Below, piece by piece: positions 57,085 through 64,000 of a stretch of 64,000 bases of DNA. How positions within the stretch are numbered: the first letter of the stretch is position 1; each line of letters starts with the position of its first letter. The notes below the pieces were generated by a model. That model did not search any database. It was given only the letters and a program-made list of their open reading frames with translations, and was not told the origin of the DNA. Origin of the DNA: Shewanella fidelis ATCC BAA-318 (GTDB lineage: Bacteria > Pseudomonadota > Gammaproteobacteria > Enterobacterales > Shewanellaceae). The position numbers and the translations under genes are program-made. The stretch lies in the NCBI RefSeq assembly GCF_000518605.1, contig NZ_JADX01000004.1:346885-410884 (forward strand), written 5' to 3'.

Positions 57085-58221
57085 ATGGATTTATTGTTAG
57101 TACTTACCTATACCGCAGTATGTATTGCTATCTTTAAGATATTTAAAATCCCACTGACAAAATGGACGGTACCAACGGCGATTTTAGGTGGCGTTTTTAT
57201 TGTAGGTGCGTTGATTTTATTGATGAACTACAACCATCCTTACACACCATTTGCCAAAGAGTATTTTGTCACCACACCTATTAACCCAGCAGTGAGAGGG
57301 GTGGTGACAACAGTAGAAGTCGAACCAAACACACCGATAAAAAAGGGTGATGTTTTATTTAGAATCGACCCAACACCATTTCAAGCTATTGTTAAACAAA
57401 AGCGTGCAGCGTTAGTGGCGGCAGAGCTAGAAGTGCCGCAACTAGAAGCTGCGTGGGAAACCGCCAAAGCGGCTGTAACTCGAGCCCAAGCAGATAGAGA
57501 TAGAACTAAGTCAGCATTTGACCGTTATGAAAAGGGACGTAAACGTGGTGGCGCGAACTCACCGTTTACTGAGCTGGAACTCGATAATAAACGTCAGCTT
57601 TATTTAGCTTCAGAAGCACAATTAACAGCGGCAAGTGCGGAAGAGTTAAGGGTGCGCTTGGCTTATCAATCTAATGTTGATGGCGTTAATACCAAAGTGG
57701 CGGGGATCCAAGGTGAACTTGAAAAAGCCGAGTTCGACCTTGAACAAACTGTGGTTAGAGCACCAGCCGACGGGATGGTGACACAGATGGCTTTACGACC
57801 GGGTATCGTTGCCGTGCCTATGCCACTTAGACCGTTACTTAGCTTTATTCCTGACGAAGAGCGGGCATTTGTTGGTGCATTTTGGCAAAACTCACTCTTA
57901 CGTTTAAAAGAAGGGGATGAAGCTGAGGTTATTTTAGACGGCGCGCCAGGACAAGTGTTTAAAGGTAAGGTAGCTAAAGTGTTACCTGCTATGGCTGAAG
58001 GTGAGATCCAATCTTCAGGAGCGTTGATTTCTGGTAATCGGTTAATGACTCGCGGCCGCGCTTTGGTGCTTATTAAACTTGAAGATCATGAAGTGCGCAC
58101 CCGCTTTCCTGCCGGTGTTTCTGGTCATGCAGCTATCTATACCGAGCATTTTGCTCATGTATCAATAATGCGTAAAGTGTTATTGAGAATGCAGGGCTGG
58201 CTCAACTACTTATTCCACTAA
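57085..58221 (+). CDS. HlyD family membrane fusion protein (YiaV/EmrA-like)
   Basis: 378 residues. Two N-terminal membrane segments, then a lipoyl half-motif, an alpha-helical hairpin with a coiled coil (about 105-215), the second lipoyl half (TVVRAPADGMVTQM) and a beta barrel. This is the periplasmic adaptor architecture. The start is one base after the DUF3302 stop. No inner-membrane pump or outer-membrane channel gene lies nearby, so the partner must be elsewhere or not needed. Confidence 0.85.
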   Translation: MDLLLVLTYTAVCIAIFKIFKIPLTKWTVPTAILGGVFIVGALILLMNYNHPYTPFAKEYFVTTPINPAVRGVVTTVEVEPNTPIKKGDVLFRIDPTPFQAIVKQKRAALVAAELEVPQLEAAWETAKAAVTRAQADRDRTKSAFDRYEKGRKRGGANSPFTELELDNKRQLYLASEAQLTAASAEELRVRLAYQSNVDGVNTKVAGIQGELEKAEFDLEQTVVRAPADGMVTQMALRPGIVAVPMPLRPLLSFIPDEERAFVGAFWQNSLLRLKEGDEAEVILDGAPGQVFKGKVAKVLPAMAEGEIQSSGALISGNRLMTRGRALVLIKLEDHEVRTRFPAGVSGHAAIYTEHFAHVSIMRKVLLRMQGWLNYLFH

Positions 58222-58282
58222 GGTATTTTGGTGAATAAGGAGTTATAAGCTAAATAAGGCATGAGCTTATGACTCTTGATAT

Positions 58283-58304
58283 AAAGGGGGCGCAAGCCCC
58301 CTTT
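58283..58304 (+). terminator. intrinsic terminator after the HlyD gene
   Basis: AAAGGGGGC/GCCCCCTTT with a GCAA tetraloop-like centre, followed by TTG. About 60 bases past the stop. Confidence 0.8.
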
Positions 58305-58344
58305 TGCCTCATTAGTAACTTGTTCAGCTGTTTAAGGACGAAAC

Positions 58345-59811
58345 ATGCAAGATATTCAAGATCTCACCGCGGTATTGCGCTCAAATACCCCAATTGTGGT
58401 TATCGAAACTTACGAAGAGTACCGAGTCATAGAGTTACTTAAAAAAGTATCTAATATTTTGTTTCAGCCGTTATTTAGCTGGAGCGTGACAGAAGGCTTA
58501 ATGCGAGTAGATAGCGGTCTTGGACGGCAAAAGTTTAATGCAGAACCGAGTGACATTCTTAGGCAAATAAAATCCACGCAAGAGCAGGGGATCTATGTGC
58601 TTTGCGATTTTCACCCTTTTGTGGAAGGTGCACCGAAGAATGTCCGTTTGCTAAAAGAGATCGCTCTTGAGTATGAGTCAATAAAACACACAATAGTATT
58701 AGTGAGTCATGAGTTTACTATTCCCGCTGAAATTAAACATTATTGCGCTCACTTCAGGTTATCTTTACCTAGTCGTACTCAGCTATTAAACCTGATTTAT
58801 GAACAAGTCGATAAGGTCCGTAGTGAGGGCATAATGCTCAACGTGGATGACACTGCGGTGGCCAAGCTTGCTGATAACCTGCGTGGGGTTACATTTGATG
58901 ATGCCCGCCGATTAGCTCACAAAGCAATTGTGGACGATGGTGCAATCACTCATTCAGACATTGATACCATCAATCGAGCAAAGTTTGAGTTACTGGATCT
59001 AAAAGGTGTATTGCAGTTTGAGTATGACACCAGTGATTTCTCGCAAGTCGCAGGATTGCAAAATCTTAAGCGTTGGTTAAGTCATAGAGCCCCAACTTCG
59101 GCTGCGAAAGTTGAATTAGATAGACCGAAAGGGGCACTTTTACTTGGTGTTCAAGGAAGCGGAAAAAGTCTAGCGGCCAAAGCGGTAGCGGGGATGTGGC
59201 AGCGCCCGCTGCTTAAACTGGATATGGCGGCGTTATATAATAAATATATTGGTGAAACGGAGAAAAATTTAGCTAAAGCATTAGAGCTGGCGGACTTAAT
59301 GGCGCCTTGCGTGTTGTGGGTTGATGAAATAGAAAAAGGCTTGAGTAGTGGTAGTAGTGACGATGGCACATCCAAGCGTATTCTTGGCACGCTGTTAACT
59401 TGGATGGCTGAGCGAACTTCAGATGTTTTTTTGGTCGCGACAGCTAATGACATCAGTGCACTACCGCCAGAGTTAATGCGTAAAGGGCGAATGGATGAAA
59501 TTTTCTTTGTTGATTTACCTGACGCAAAGATCCGTCAAATCATTTTTAAGATCCACATTACTAAGCGTCAGCTTGAGTTAAGCAAGTTTGATCTTCCCCA
59601 GCTTGCTAACGTGACTCAAGGCTTTTCGGGAGCTGAAATCGAGCAAGCGGTGATTTCCGCTGTATATACCGCTAGAGCGTCACAGCTTGAAGTGAACCAA
59701 GCTGTGTTACATCAAGAGATTTTGAAAACTCAGCCACTGTCTGTGGTGATGCGTGAACAATTGCACTCATTAAGACTCTGGGCTAAAGAGCGTACAGTTA
59801 GTGCTCATTAA
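58345..59811 (+). CDS. Ycf46-like AAA+ ATPase
   Basis: 488 residues. The N-terminal half (1-220) is a degenerate ATPase-like domain without a Walker A loop (begins IQDLTAVLRSNTPIVVIETYEE). The C-terminal half is a complete AAA domain: Walker A GVQGSGKS (268-275), pore-loop-like YNKYIGETEKN, Walker B VLWVDEIEKG and sensor/arginine-finger region ELMRKGRMDEIFFVDLP. It matches the Ycf46 family of cyanobacteria and plastids, whose role (linked to CO2/photosynthesis there) cannot be assumed in a heterotroph. Monocistronic. Client unknown. Confidence 0.85.
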   Translation: MQDIQDLTAVLRSNTPIVVIETYEEYRVIELLKKVSNILFQPLFSWSVTEGLMRVDSGLGRQKFNAEPSDILRQIKSTQEQGIYVLCDFHPFVEGAPKNVRLLKEIALEYESIKHTIVLVSHEFTIPAEIKHYCAHFRLSLPSRTQLLNLIYEQVDKVRSEGIMLNVDDTAVAKLADNLRGVTFDDARRLAHKAIVDDGAITHSDIDTINRAKFELLDLKGVLQFEYDTSDFSQVAGLQNLKRWLSHRAPTSAAKVELDRPKGALLLGVQGSGKSLAAKAVAGMWQRPLLKLDMAALYNKYIGETEKNLAKALELADLMAPCVLWVDEIEKGLSSGSSDDGTSKRILGTLLTWMAERTSDVFLVATANDISALPPELMRKGRMDEIFFVDLPDAKIRQIIFKIHITKRQLELSKFDLPQLANVTQGFSGAEIEQAVISAVYTARASQLEVNQAVLHQEILKTQPLSVVMREQLHSLRLWAKERTVSAH

Positions 59812-59915
59812 TAACGAGATAAATAAAACTGATAATTAGCTACGTCGAATAAACGCGATTCTCCGTTATTACCTCTGTGAGTTACTAAAACACAATAAGC
59901 GTATTTATTATGCGC

Positions 59916-60470
59916 TTAATCAGGCTTTTGCGGCGGAAATTGAGCTAATATCTTAGCGACGGTCTCATTGGTTTCTTCGGCTTTGGCATTTCCGCCTTCA
60001 TCAAATGTAAACTTGTCTGAACCCCGCCAAATAAGCTTGTTAGTTTTTGGGTCAATAATATCAATTTGAATGGTTTGAATTTTAGCCGTGTCACTTCCAA
60101 CAGGCACATCGACGCTGGTACCTATACTTGCGCCACCTGAACTGCCCCAAGAGCCAGTACCTAGACCAATTGAAAAGCCGGAGTCTTTAGGCTTATCTTC
60201 CACCTTAAAACCATAAGTCACATGAAAATCTGGATTAGTTTCTTGTTTAATAAAACCTTGTTTGCTTAGTGCTGTTTCAATCGCAAGCTGAATTCTATTC
60301 GCGCTTAGAGGATCGTTATTTGCAGGCGGTACTATCTGAGAGAAGCTGGTTAACTTGCTGAAATCATAATTGAGATCGTAGTCATGTTTAGGTGTTGAGC
60401 TACAGGCGCTTAACAAGATTAATGTTAGCGAGATTAGGGTAATCAATAAGTTATGCTGGCATTTTTTCAT
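59916..60470 (-). CDS. DUF4136 lipoprotein
   Basis: 184 residues. The lipoprotein signal MKKCQHNLLITLISLTLILLSAC has lipobox LSAC. The mature part starts with the DUF4136 segment DYDLNYDFSKLTSF and has the family's LIWRGS motif near the C-terminus; a glycine/serine-rich patch (GLGTGSWGSSGGAS) lies in the middle. A common envelope lipoprotein family of unknown role. Start ATG 60470. Its 3' end overlaps an inverted repeat (TAAGCG/CGCTTA) that may help termination. Confidence 0.8.
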   Translation of the reverse strand: MKKCQHNLLITLISLTLILLSACSSTPKHDYDLNYDFSKLTSFSQIVPPANNDPLSANRIQLAIETALSKQGFIKQETNPDFHVTYGFKVEDKPKDSGFSIGLGTGSWGSSGGASIGTSVDVPVGSDTAKIQTIQIDIIDPKTNKLIWRGSDKFTFDEGGNAKAEETNETVAKILAQFPPQKPD

Positions 60471-60511
60471 AGCGAGTTCTCAGTTGTGGGAGGCATGGCT
60501 AGTAAAGCAAG

Positions 60512-60530
60512 TAATACCAATTAGTATAAA
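60512..60530. repeat. solitary end fragment of the yacL-region repeat family
   Basis: TAATACCAATTAGTATAAA matches the terminal repeat of the 12130/12949 elements. No matching second end nearby. It lies between divergent genes and may overlap their promoters. Confidence 0.5.
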
Positions 60531-60580
60531 GACTGTATTTATTTTAGCCTTTTATGGCCAAGATGGTATATGTTTAACTC

Positions 60581-60856
60581 ATGGAGCAGTTAGAGTTTTT
60601 TGAGATCCCCAGTCCCTGCATTGGAGTGTGTCAAAGCGATGCAAGAGGTTATTGTAAGGGATGTTTGCGTAATCGCGACGAACGTTTTAATTGGCTTGAG
60701 TTTAGCGATGCGCAAAAAAATAATGTGATTCGTTTATGTAAACAGCGTAAGCGAAGGCGTCAGCTTGCCTATCTTAAAGCCAAAAAGGCGCAGATCCTTG
60801 ATGAAAGAGCCAAGGTTAATGCTAATCTTGATTTTGATAGCGAAACCACTGACTGA
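60581..60856 (+). CDS. DUF1289 domain protein
   Basis: 91 residues. DUF1289 signature SPCIGVCQSDARGYCKGCLR with four cysteines (C-x3-C-x6-C-x2-C), probably binding zinc or an Fe-S cluster, then WLEFSDAQKNNVIRLC and a strongly basic segment (KQRKRRRQLAYLKAKKA) that could bind nucleic acid. Family function unknown. The ATG is at 60581 with no strong ribosome-binding site seen. Confidence 0.85.
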   Translation: MEQLEFFEIPSPCIGVCQSDARGYCKGCLRNRDERFNWLEFSDAQKNNVIRLCKQRKRRRQLAYLKAKKAQILDERAKVNANLDFDSETTD

Positions 60857-60897
60857 TTGGTCGTTGAAGCCGGTAAACTTGTTTGGATTATTGACGA

Positions 60898-62169
60898 TTA
60901 ATCTTTTTGCTGGCGAATTGGCCAAACTAGGGTAAAGCAGGTAAATCCAGGGCGGCTTTCTAAGGTGACCTCCCCGTGATGTCTTTCCATAATGCGTTTT
61001 ATAATGGCTAGCCCTAATCCGTGGCCCTTATTGCCATTTTTGCTGCTAGCACTGCGGTAAAAGGGTTCAAATATCTTAGTTTGATCTTCAGCCAAAATAC
61101 CTTCGCCATGATCAGTAACCGATACGGTTATTGCTTGGTTAGACTGGGCAATTTTTACTTGAATATCATCCGTTGAAAAACGCTGCGCATTTGTGATCAA
61201 GTTTTGCAATGCTCGCTCTACCAATGAGGGTTCGGCAGACACAAATATCGCCTCATCAGGCGCGTTTAGTATTATTGGTGTGGGATTGTAGGTCTGCAGC
61301 CGTCTAATTGTCTGTGATACCAAACTGGTTAAATCGCAGCGCTCAAAAGTGAGTGATTCGCGCTGGGTTTCTAAACTTGCGTAGGTGAGTAGTTCTTGCA
61401 GCAGGTTTTCCATCTCTTTGATATCGAGTTGCATATCGTCTAAGAAACGTTGGCGGCTAGTTAAGTCTGAGTCAGGTTGGCAATACTGCGGTAGTAATGC
61501 TAAGGCAAATTTTAGTCGAGCCAGTGGTGTTCTGATCTCATGTGATACCGCATTAGAGAGGTGTTTTTGATTCTCTATTAGGGCGCTAATATGCGCGGCC
61601 ATATCATTGAATGTGTCAGCTAAAGGTAATACTTGCGAGCTCTTTGCCAGCTTAATACGCGTATTCCATTTGGCTTGACCAAACTCTTTAGTTGCTCGTC
61701 CAAGAATCTTAAGATCTTTAGACAGTGGCCACACCCAAATTAATACGATAAACCCAAGTAACAGGTAGAAGAAGATATTGTAAAGGTTTCTCAGGCTAGC
61801 ACGAGGATCAAGCTCAATAGGCCCTGCCATTAGTACCTGTTCACCGACTGCGACAAAGTGCAGTTCATGGTTGAGATCATAAGGGGTAGCAATGATCTTA
61901 TCTGCTTGGATAAGCTGCTCACTAGAAAAGGCAACTTGTTCGGCATCGAGCAAGGTTAACGGAAATTTTGGGTTTGACTCAATACTATCAAGCATAGCTT
62001 GACGCTGCGCGACTGGGACGGCTGATAGTACCTGCGCTAAAGCAATTAAAGGTGCATCATGTGCACCTTTATCATCGACATTGCTTTGCCATAAATTATC
62101 AAGTGCCCAGCCAATGCCTAAAACTCCTAGGCTAAGCAAAAAATATAGGCTAATAAAAAGACGTTTCAT
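60898..62169 (-). CDS. sensor histidine kinase, CarS/RstB-like
   Basis: 423 residues. Transmembrane helices at about 5-22 and 130-148 enclose a short periplasmic sensor (about 107 residues). A HAMP domain (about 149-202) and HisKA follow, with phospho-accepting His210 in SHEIRTPLARLKFAL, then HATPase motifs DHGEGI and GHGLGLAI. Encoded 18 bases after the regulator. The MipA-DUF3019-RR-HK gene order resembles the V. cholerae carRS/vprAB neighbourhood, which responds to calcium or antimicrobial peptides; that function is an inference here. Confidence 0.85.
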   Translation of the reverse strand: MKRLFISLYFLLSLGVLGIGWALDNLWQSNVDDKGAHDAPLIALAQVLSAVPVAQRQAMLDSIESNPKFPLTLLDAEQVAFSSEQLIQADKIIATPYDLNHELHFVAVGEQVLMAGPIELDPRASLRNLYNIFFYLLLGFIVLIWVWPLSKDLKILGRATKEFGQAKWNTRIKLAKSSQVLPLADTFNDMAAHISALIENQKHLSNAVSHEIRTPLARLKFALALLPQYCQPDSDLTSRQRFLDDMQLDIKEMENLLQELLTYASLETQRESLTFERCDLTSLVSQTIRRLQTYNPTPIILNAPDEAIFVSAEPSLVERALQNLITNAQRFSTDDIQVKIAQSNQAITVSVTDHGEGILAEDQTKIFEPFYRSASSKNGNKGHGLGLAIIKRIMERHHGEVTLESRPGFTCFTLVWPIRQQKD

Positions 62170-62187
62170 CTTAGTATTGTTGTGGCG

Positions 62188-62901
62188 TTAGTTGTTCCAT
62201 GCTTCTGGTGCAAATAAGTAACCTTGGCCCCATACGGTTTTAATTCTAAATGGTGTTTCAATGTTATCGCCGAGTTTCTTTCTCAGGCGTGAAATACGCA
62301 CATCAATTTTTCGGTCTTTGCCATCAAAATCAATATTAAGTAGATATTGATAGATATATTGACGGCTCATGACTTGCCCTGCTTGTGAGGCAAGTAACCA
62401 TAATAATTCAAATTCGTGACTGGTTAAGTCTACCTCGGTGTCACCAAGCCGAATCGCTTGTGTGTGAGGATCGATACTTAGCTTACCAAAACTTAAGCAG
62501 TGTGACTCGACTTGATCTGGTTTAGCTTGTCGACGCAATAGGTTGTTGATCCGCGCCACTAACAGAGCTGGATCAACAGGCTTAACAACATAATCATCGG
62601 CGCCTAGTTCAAGCCCTTTGATTTGATCTTCATTTGAGCCTAGTGCGCTCATAAGTAAAATTGGGCCGGCAAAATAGTCAGGCAATTTCTCACATAGCGT
62701 TAAACCATCCATGCCTGGCAGCATAATATCGAGTAAAATAATATCTGGCTTGTAATTGATAAGACGGGTTAGCACTGTGTCGCCTCGGCGTTCGACTTCG
62801 ACATGCATGCCATGGGATTTTAAGAAATCGACGATCAAATTGGCCAAACGAATATCATCTTCGACTAAAAGTACTCTGTGCGTAGATTGCGAGTTGGTCA
62901 T
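62188..62901 (-). CDS. OmpR-family response regulator, CarR/RstA-like
   Basis: 237 residues from ATG 62901 (MTNSQSTHRVLLVEDD), whose A base is shared with the upstream stop (TAATG), so translation is coupled. An in-frame ATG at 62916 would start inside DUF3019. Receiver domain with Asp58 (IILLDIMLPGMDG) and a C-terminal winged helix (LTSHEFELLWLLA, KIDVRISRLRKKLG, IKTVWGQGYLF). Expected to bind direct repeats upstream of the operon's target genes, beyond the window edge. Confidence 0.9.
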   Translation of the reverse strand: MTNSQSTHRVLLVEDDIRLANLIVDFLKSHGMHVEVERRGDTVLTRLINYKPDIILLDIMLPGMDGLTLCEKLPDYFAGPILLMSALGSNEDQIKGLELGADDYVVKPVDPALLVARINNLLRRQAKPDQVESHCLSFGKLSIDPHTQAIRLGDTEVDLTSHEFELLWLLASQAGQVMSRQYIYQYLLNIDFDGKDRKIDVRISRLRKKLGDNIETPFRIKTVWGQGYLFAPEAWNN

Positions 62902-63317
62902 TAGAATAAACTCCATGGATTTCGGTATCGACGCCTAACCTGAGGCGGAGAAGCTGGTGTTACTTTTAATTTTACACCTGCAATGGTCTCGTGGGTATCT
63001 TTGTCTATCATCACAAACTGAATATCACGTTCTGCACTAATATTGACGGTTAAATCGTGAATATCTGGTGAAGTACTGCACCATTGTTTTAAGTCTTTGT
63101 AGTCGGATATTATGCAAATTGTTCTATTTGTTAATGTTTGCCACTCGAGAGTGACTTCAATATCACAGGACCTCTCGTCTGCAGAAGTGATGCAGATCTC
63201 CGGTGAAAGTTTAAGTAAAGGGGTTAATTCCTCATCGCTGGTTTTTGCTAATACGCTTTGACTCAATAATGAGCCAGCAAAAAAACACAGTAAGAGTTTT
63301 TTAGTCGTTGAAAGCAC
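62901..63317 (-). CDS. DUF3019 family exported protein
   Basis: 138 residues. The signal peptide is MLSTTKKLLLCFFAGSLLSQSVLA. The mature part contains four cysteines in two pairs (ICITSADERSCDIEVTLEW and RTICIISDYKDLKQWC), likely two disulfides, and an Ig-like beta pattern, matching DUF3019. The C-terminus RRRYRNPWSLF is basic and aromatic. It sits 5 bases after MipA and overlaps the response regulator by one base. Function unknown; a periplasmic accessory or sensor-modulating role is a guess from operon position. Confidence 0.8.
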   Translation of the reverse strand: MLSTTKKLLLCFFAGSLLSQSVLAKTSDEELTPLLKLSPEICITSADERSCDIEVTLEWQTLTNRTICIISDYKDLKQWCSTSPDIHDLTVNISAERDIQFVMIDKDTHETIAGVKLKVTPASPPQVRRRYRNPWSLF

Positions 63318-63322
63318 GCTGA

Positions 63323-64000
63323 CTAGAACCTATAAGCAGCACTAACAAAATAGGTACTGGTATAATCTTTATCTAACAGAGGGCTGTCAGCTATTTCATT
63401 AGCGATATCGGTATAGCGGGCAACGAAGAGTAAATTCCAGTGCTCAGTTAATACATACTGTCCTGTAAACTCGATGCTTTTATTCACCGCTGACTCCGCC
63501 TGATATGCTTGGTTCCAGTAGAGGCTTTCATTAGCTCTAACGCCATAATAGTAATCAACGACCTCTTCACTTTTCCAGTCTAAAACTGCTGCGATTTCAA
63601 AATTCCATTTGTTTAGCGGAAGATTGTAAAACCACTTTAGCTTAGATTCCGTGCCACCATGGACATCTAAAATATCATGTGCAACGGTTGCATGCACTAT
63701 ACCAAACCGTGTGTAAATAAAAGCCTCTACTCCGCCAAGATATGTAAAGTTTCGATTTTCTAACTCACCAATAGCTTTAGGATCTTTAGCGGTCCTACCT
63801 GTCATAGTGCTAGCTAACGGCGTAACTGCATTATGGTTAGTGTCGCCGCTCAGTAAGAATATATTTGAAGGGTCCCAGCGGTGGAAAAAAGCGCTGTCAT
63901 TGCTAAAAGTGGTAATTAGGTTAACGGTGTAGTTTTCACCTTCTGTGATAGTGTAGCCAATATTGCCATTGTCAAAAAACCAGTTATCGCCGTAATAGGC
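63323..64000 (-). CDS. MipA/OmpV family outer-membrane protein (partial, 5' end outside)
   Basis: At least 225 residues. The frame stays open to the right edge, beyond the internal ATG at 63805. The visible part is a beta-barrel: residues encoded near the edge read AYYGDNWFFDNGNIGYTI, and the chain ends YTSTYFVSAAYRF with the terminal Phe typical of outer-membrane barrels. NLLFVARYTDIANEI and YYYGVRANE fit MipA/OmpV. MipA is tied to murein hydrolase scaffolding in E. coli and OmpV to envelope stress in Vibrio. It is the first visible gene of the four-gene operon. Confidence 0.85.
   Translation of the reverse strand, partial: AYYGDNWFFDNGNIGYTITEGENYTVNLITTFSNDSAFFHRWDPSNIFLLSGDTNHNAVTPLASTMTGRTAKDPKAIGELENRNFTYLGGVEAFIYTRFGIVHATVAHDILDVHGGTESKLKWFYNLPLNKWNFEIAAVLDWKSEEVVDYYYGVRANESLYWNQAYQAESAVNKSIEFTGQYVLTEHWNLLFVARYTDIANEIADSPLLDKDYTSTYFVSAAYRF

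Noticed and set aside
59893-59920. Terminator hairpin TAAGCG/CGCTTA after the DUF4136 gene
   Set aside because: A short stem with a long loop overlapping the end of the coding region; too weak for a separate feature.

Overview
The window is a chromosomal segment of a Gram-negative gammaproteobacterium and reads as Shewanella. The evidence is the gene content: NrfA with its NarQ/NarP pair, a TyrA-type DyP peroxidase beside fbpABC, lptD-surA-pdxA-rsmA-apaG-apaH, amgK-murU-djlA, and a MipA/DUF3019/two-component cluster. The sequence is fairly AT-rich. The protein sequences suggest a marine species rather than S. oneidensis itself, but the species cannot be fixed from here. I see no prophage, complete insertion sequence, CRISPR array, tRNA or rRNA.

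Layout. 1-10.8 kb: the tail of an endonuclease/exonuclease/phosphatase protein, an ankyrin-repeat lipoprotein, a YwqK-like lipoprotein, a PhoD phosphatase, a purine phosphoribosyltransferase, a PspB-like membrane protein, an M1 aminopeptidase, lpoB with its COG3014 partner, and slyX. 11.2-13.9 kb: fkpA, then yacL between two copies of a foldable, MITE-like repeat, then narP. 13.9-17.3 kb: narQ and divergent nrfA with a 7-2-7 NarP site. 17.4-25.5 kb: an isochorismatase-like hydrolase, glnK-amtB, a TPR/transglutaminase-like lipoprotein, aroG and an ATM1-type ABC exporter. 25.5-34 kb: small orphan genes, a SixA-like phosphatase, fpr plus a GST-like gene, the Fur-box-preceded fbpABC iron importer, a DyP peroxidase and a cupin. 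34.4-41.7 kb: argR and mdh (divergent, with ARG boxes), ispB divergent from rplU-rpmA-obgE, a split ThrE-type exporter, folA and a DUF3718 protein. 41.8-50.9 kb: a chemoreceptor, then the leftward envelope/ribosome-maturation cluster apaH-apaG-rsmA-pdxA-surA-lptD. 51-55 kb: the divergent amgK-murU-djlA group, a beta-barrel protein and a 2-hydroxyacid dehydrogenase. 55-64 kb: purT, a DUF3302-HlyD pair, a Ycf46-like AAA ATPase, a DUF4136 lipoprotein, a DUF1289 protein, and a leftward MipA-DUF3019-response regulator-sensor kinase operon cut by the right edge.

How the genes work together. NarQ/NarP sense nitrate and nitrite and probably drive nrfA for periplasmic nitrite ammonification. GlnK/AmtB handle ammonium. 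FbpABC imports ferric iron, probably under Fur. LptD and SurA assemble the outer membrane, while AmgK/MurU recycle cell-wall MurNAc. The right-edge cluster looks like an envelope-stress or cation-responsive two-component system of the CarRS/VprAB type.

Most of the window is ordinary core genome. The signal I find most worth following is the repeat pair around yacL. Both copies can fold into the same two-armed structure, with a compensatory base change between copies, and one copy carries two additional hairpins.
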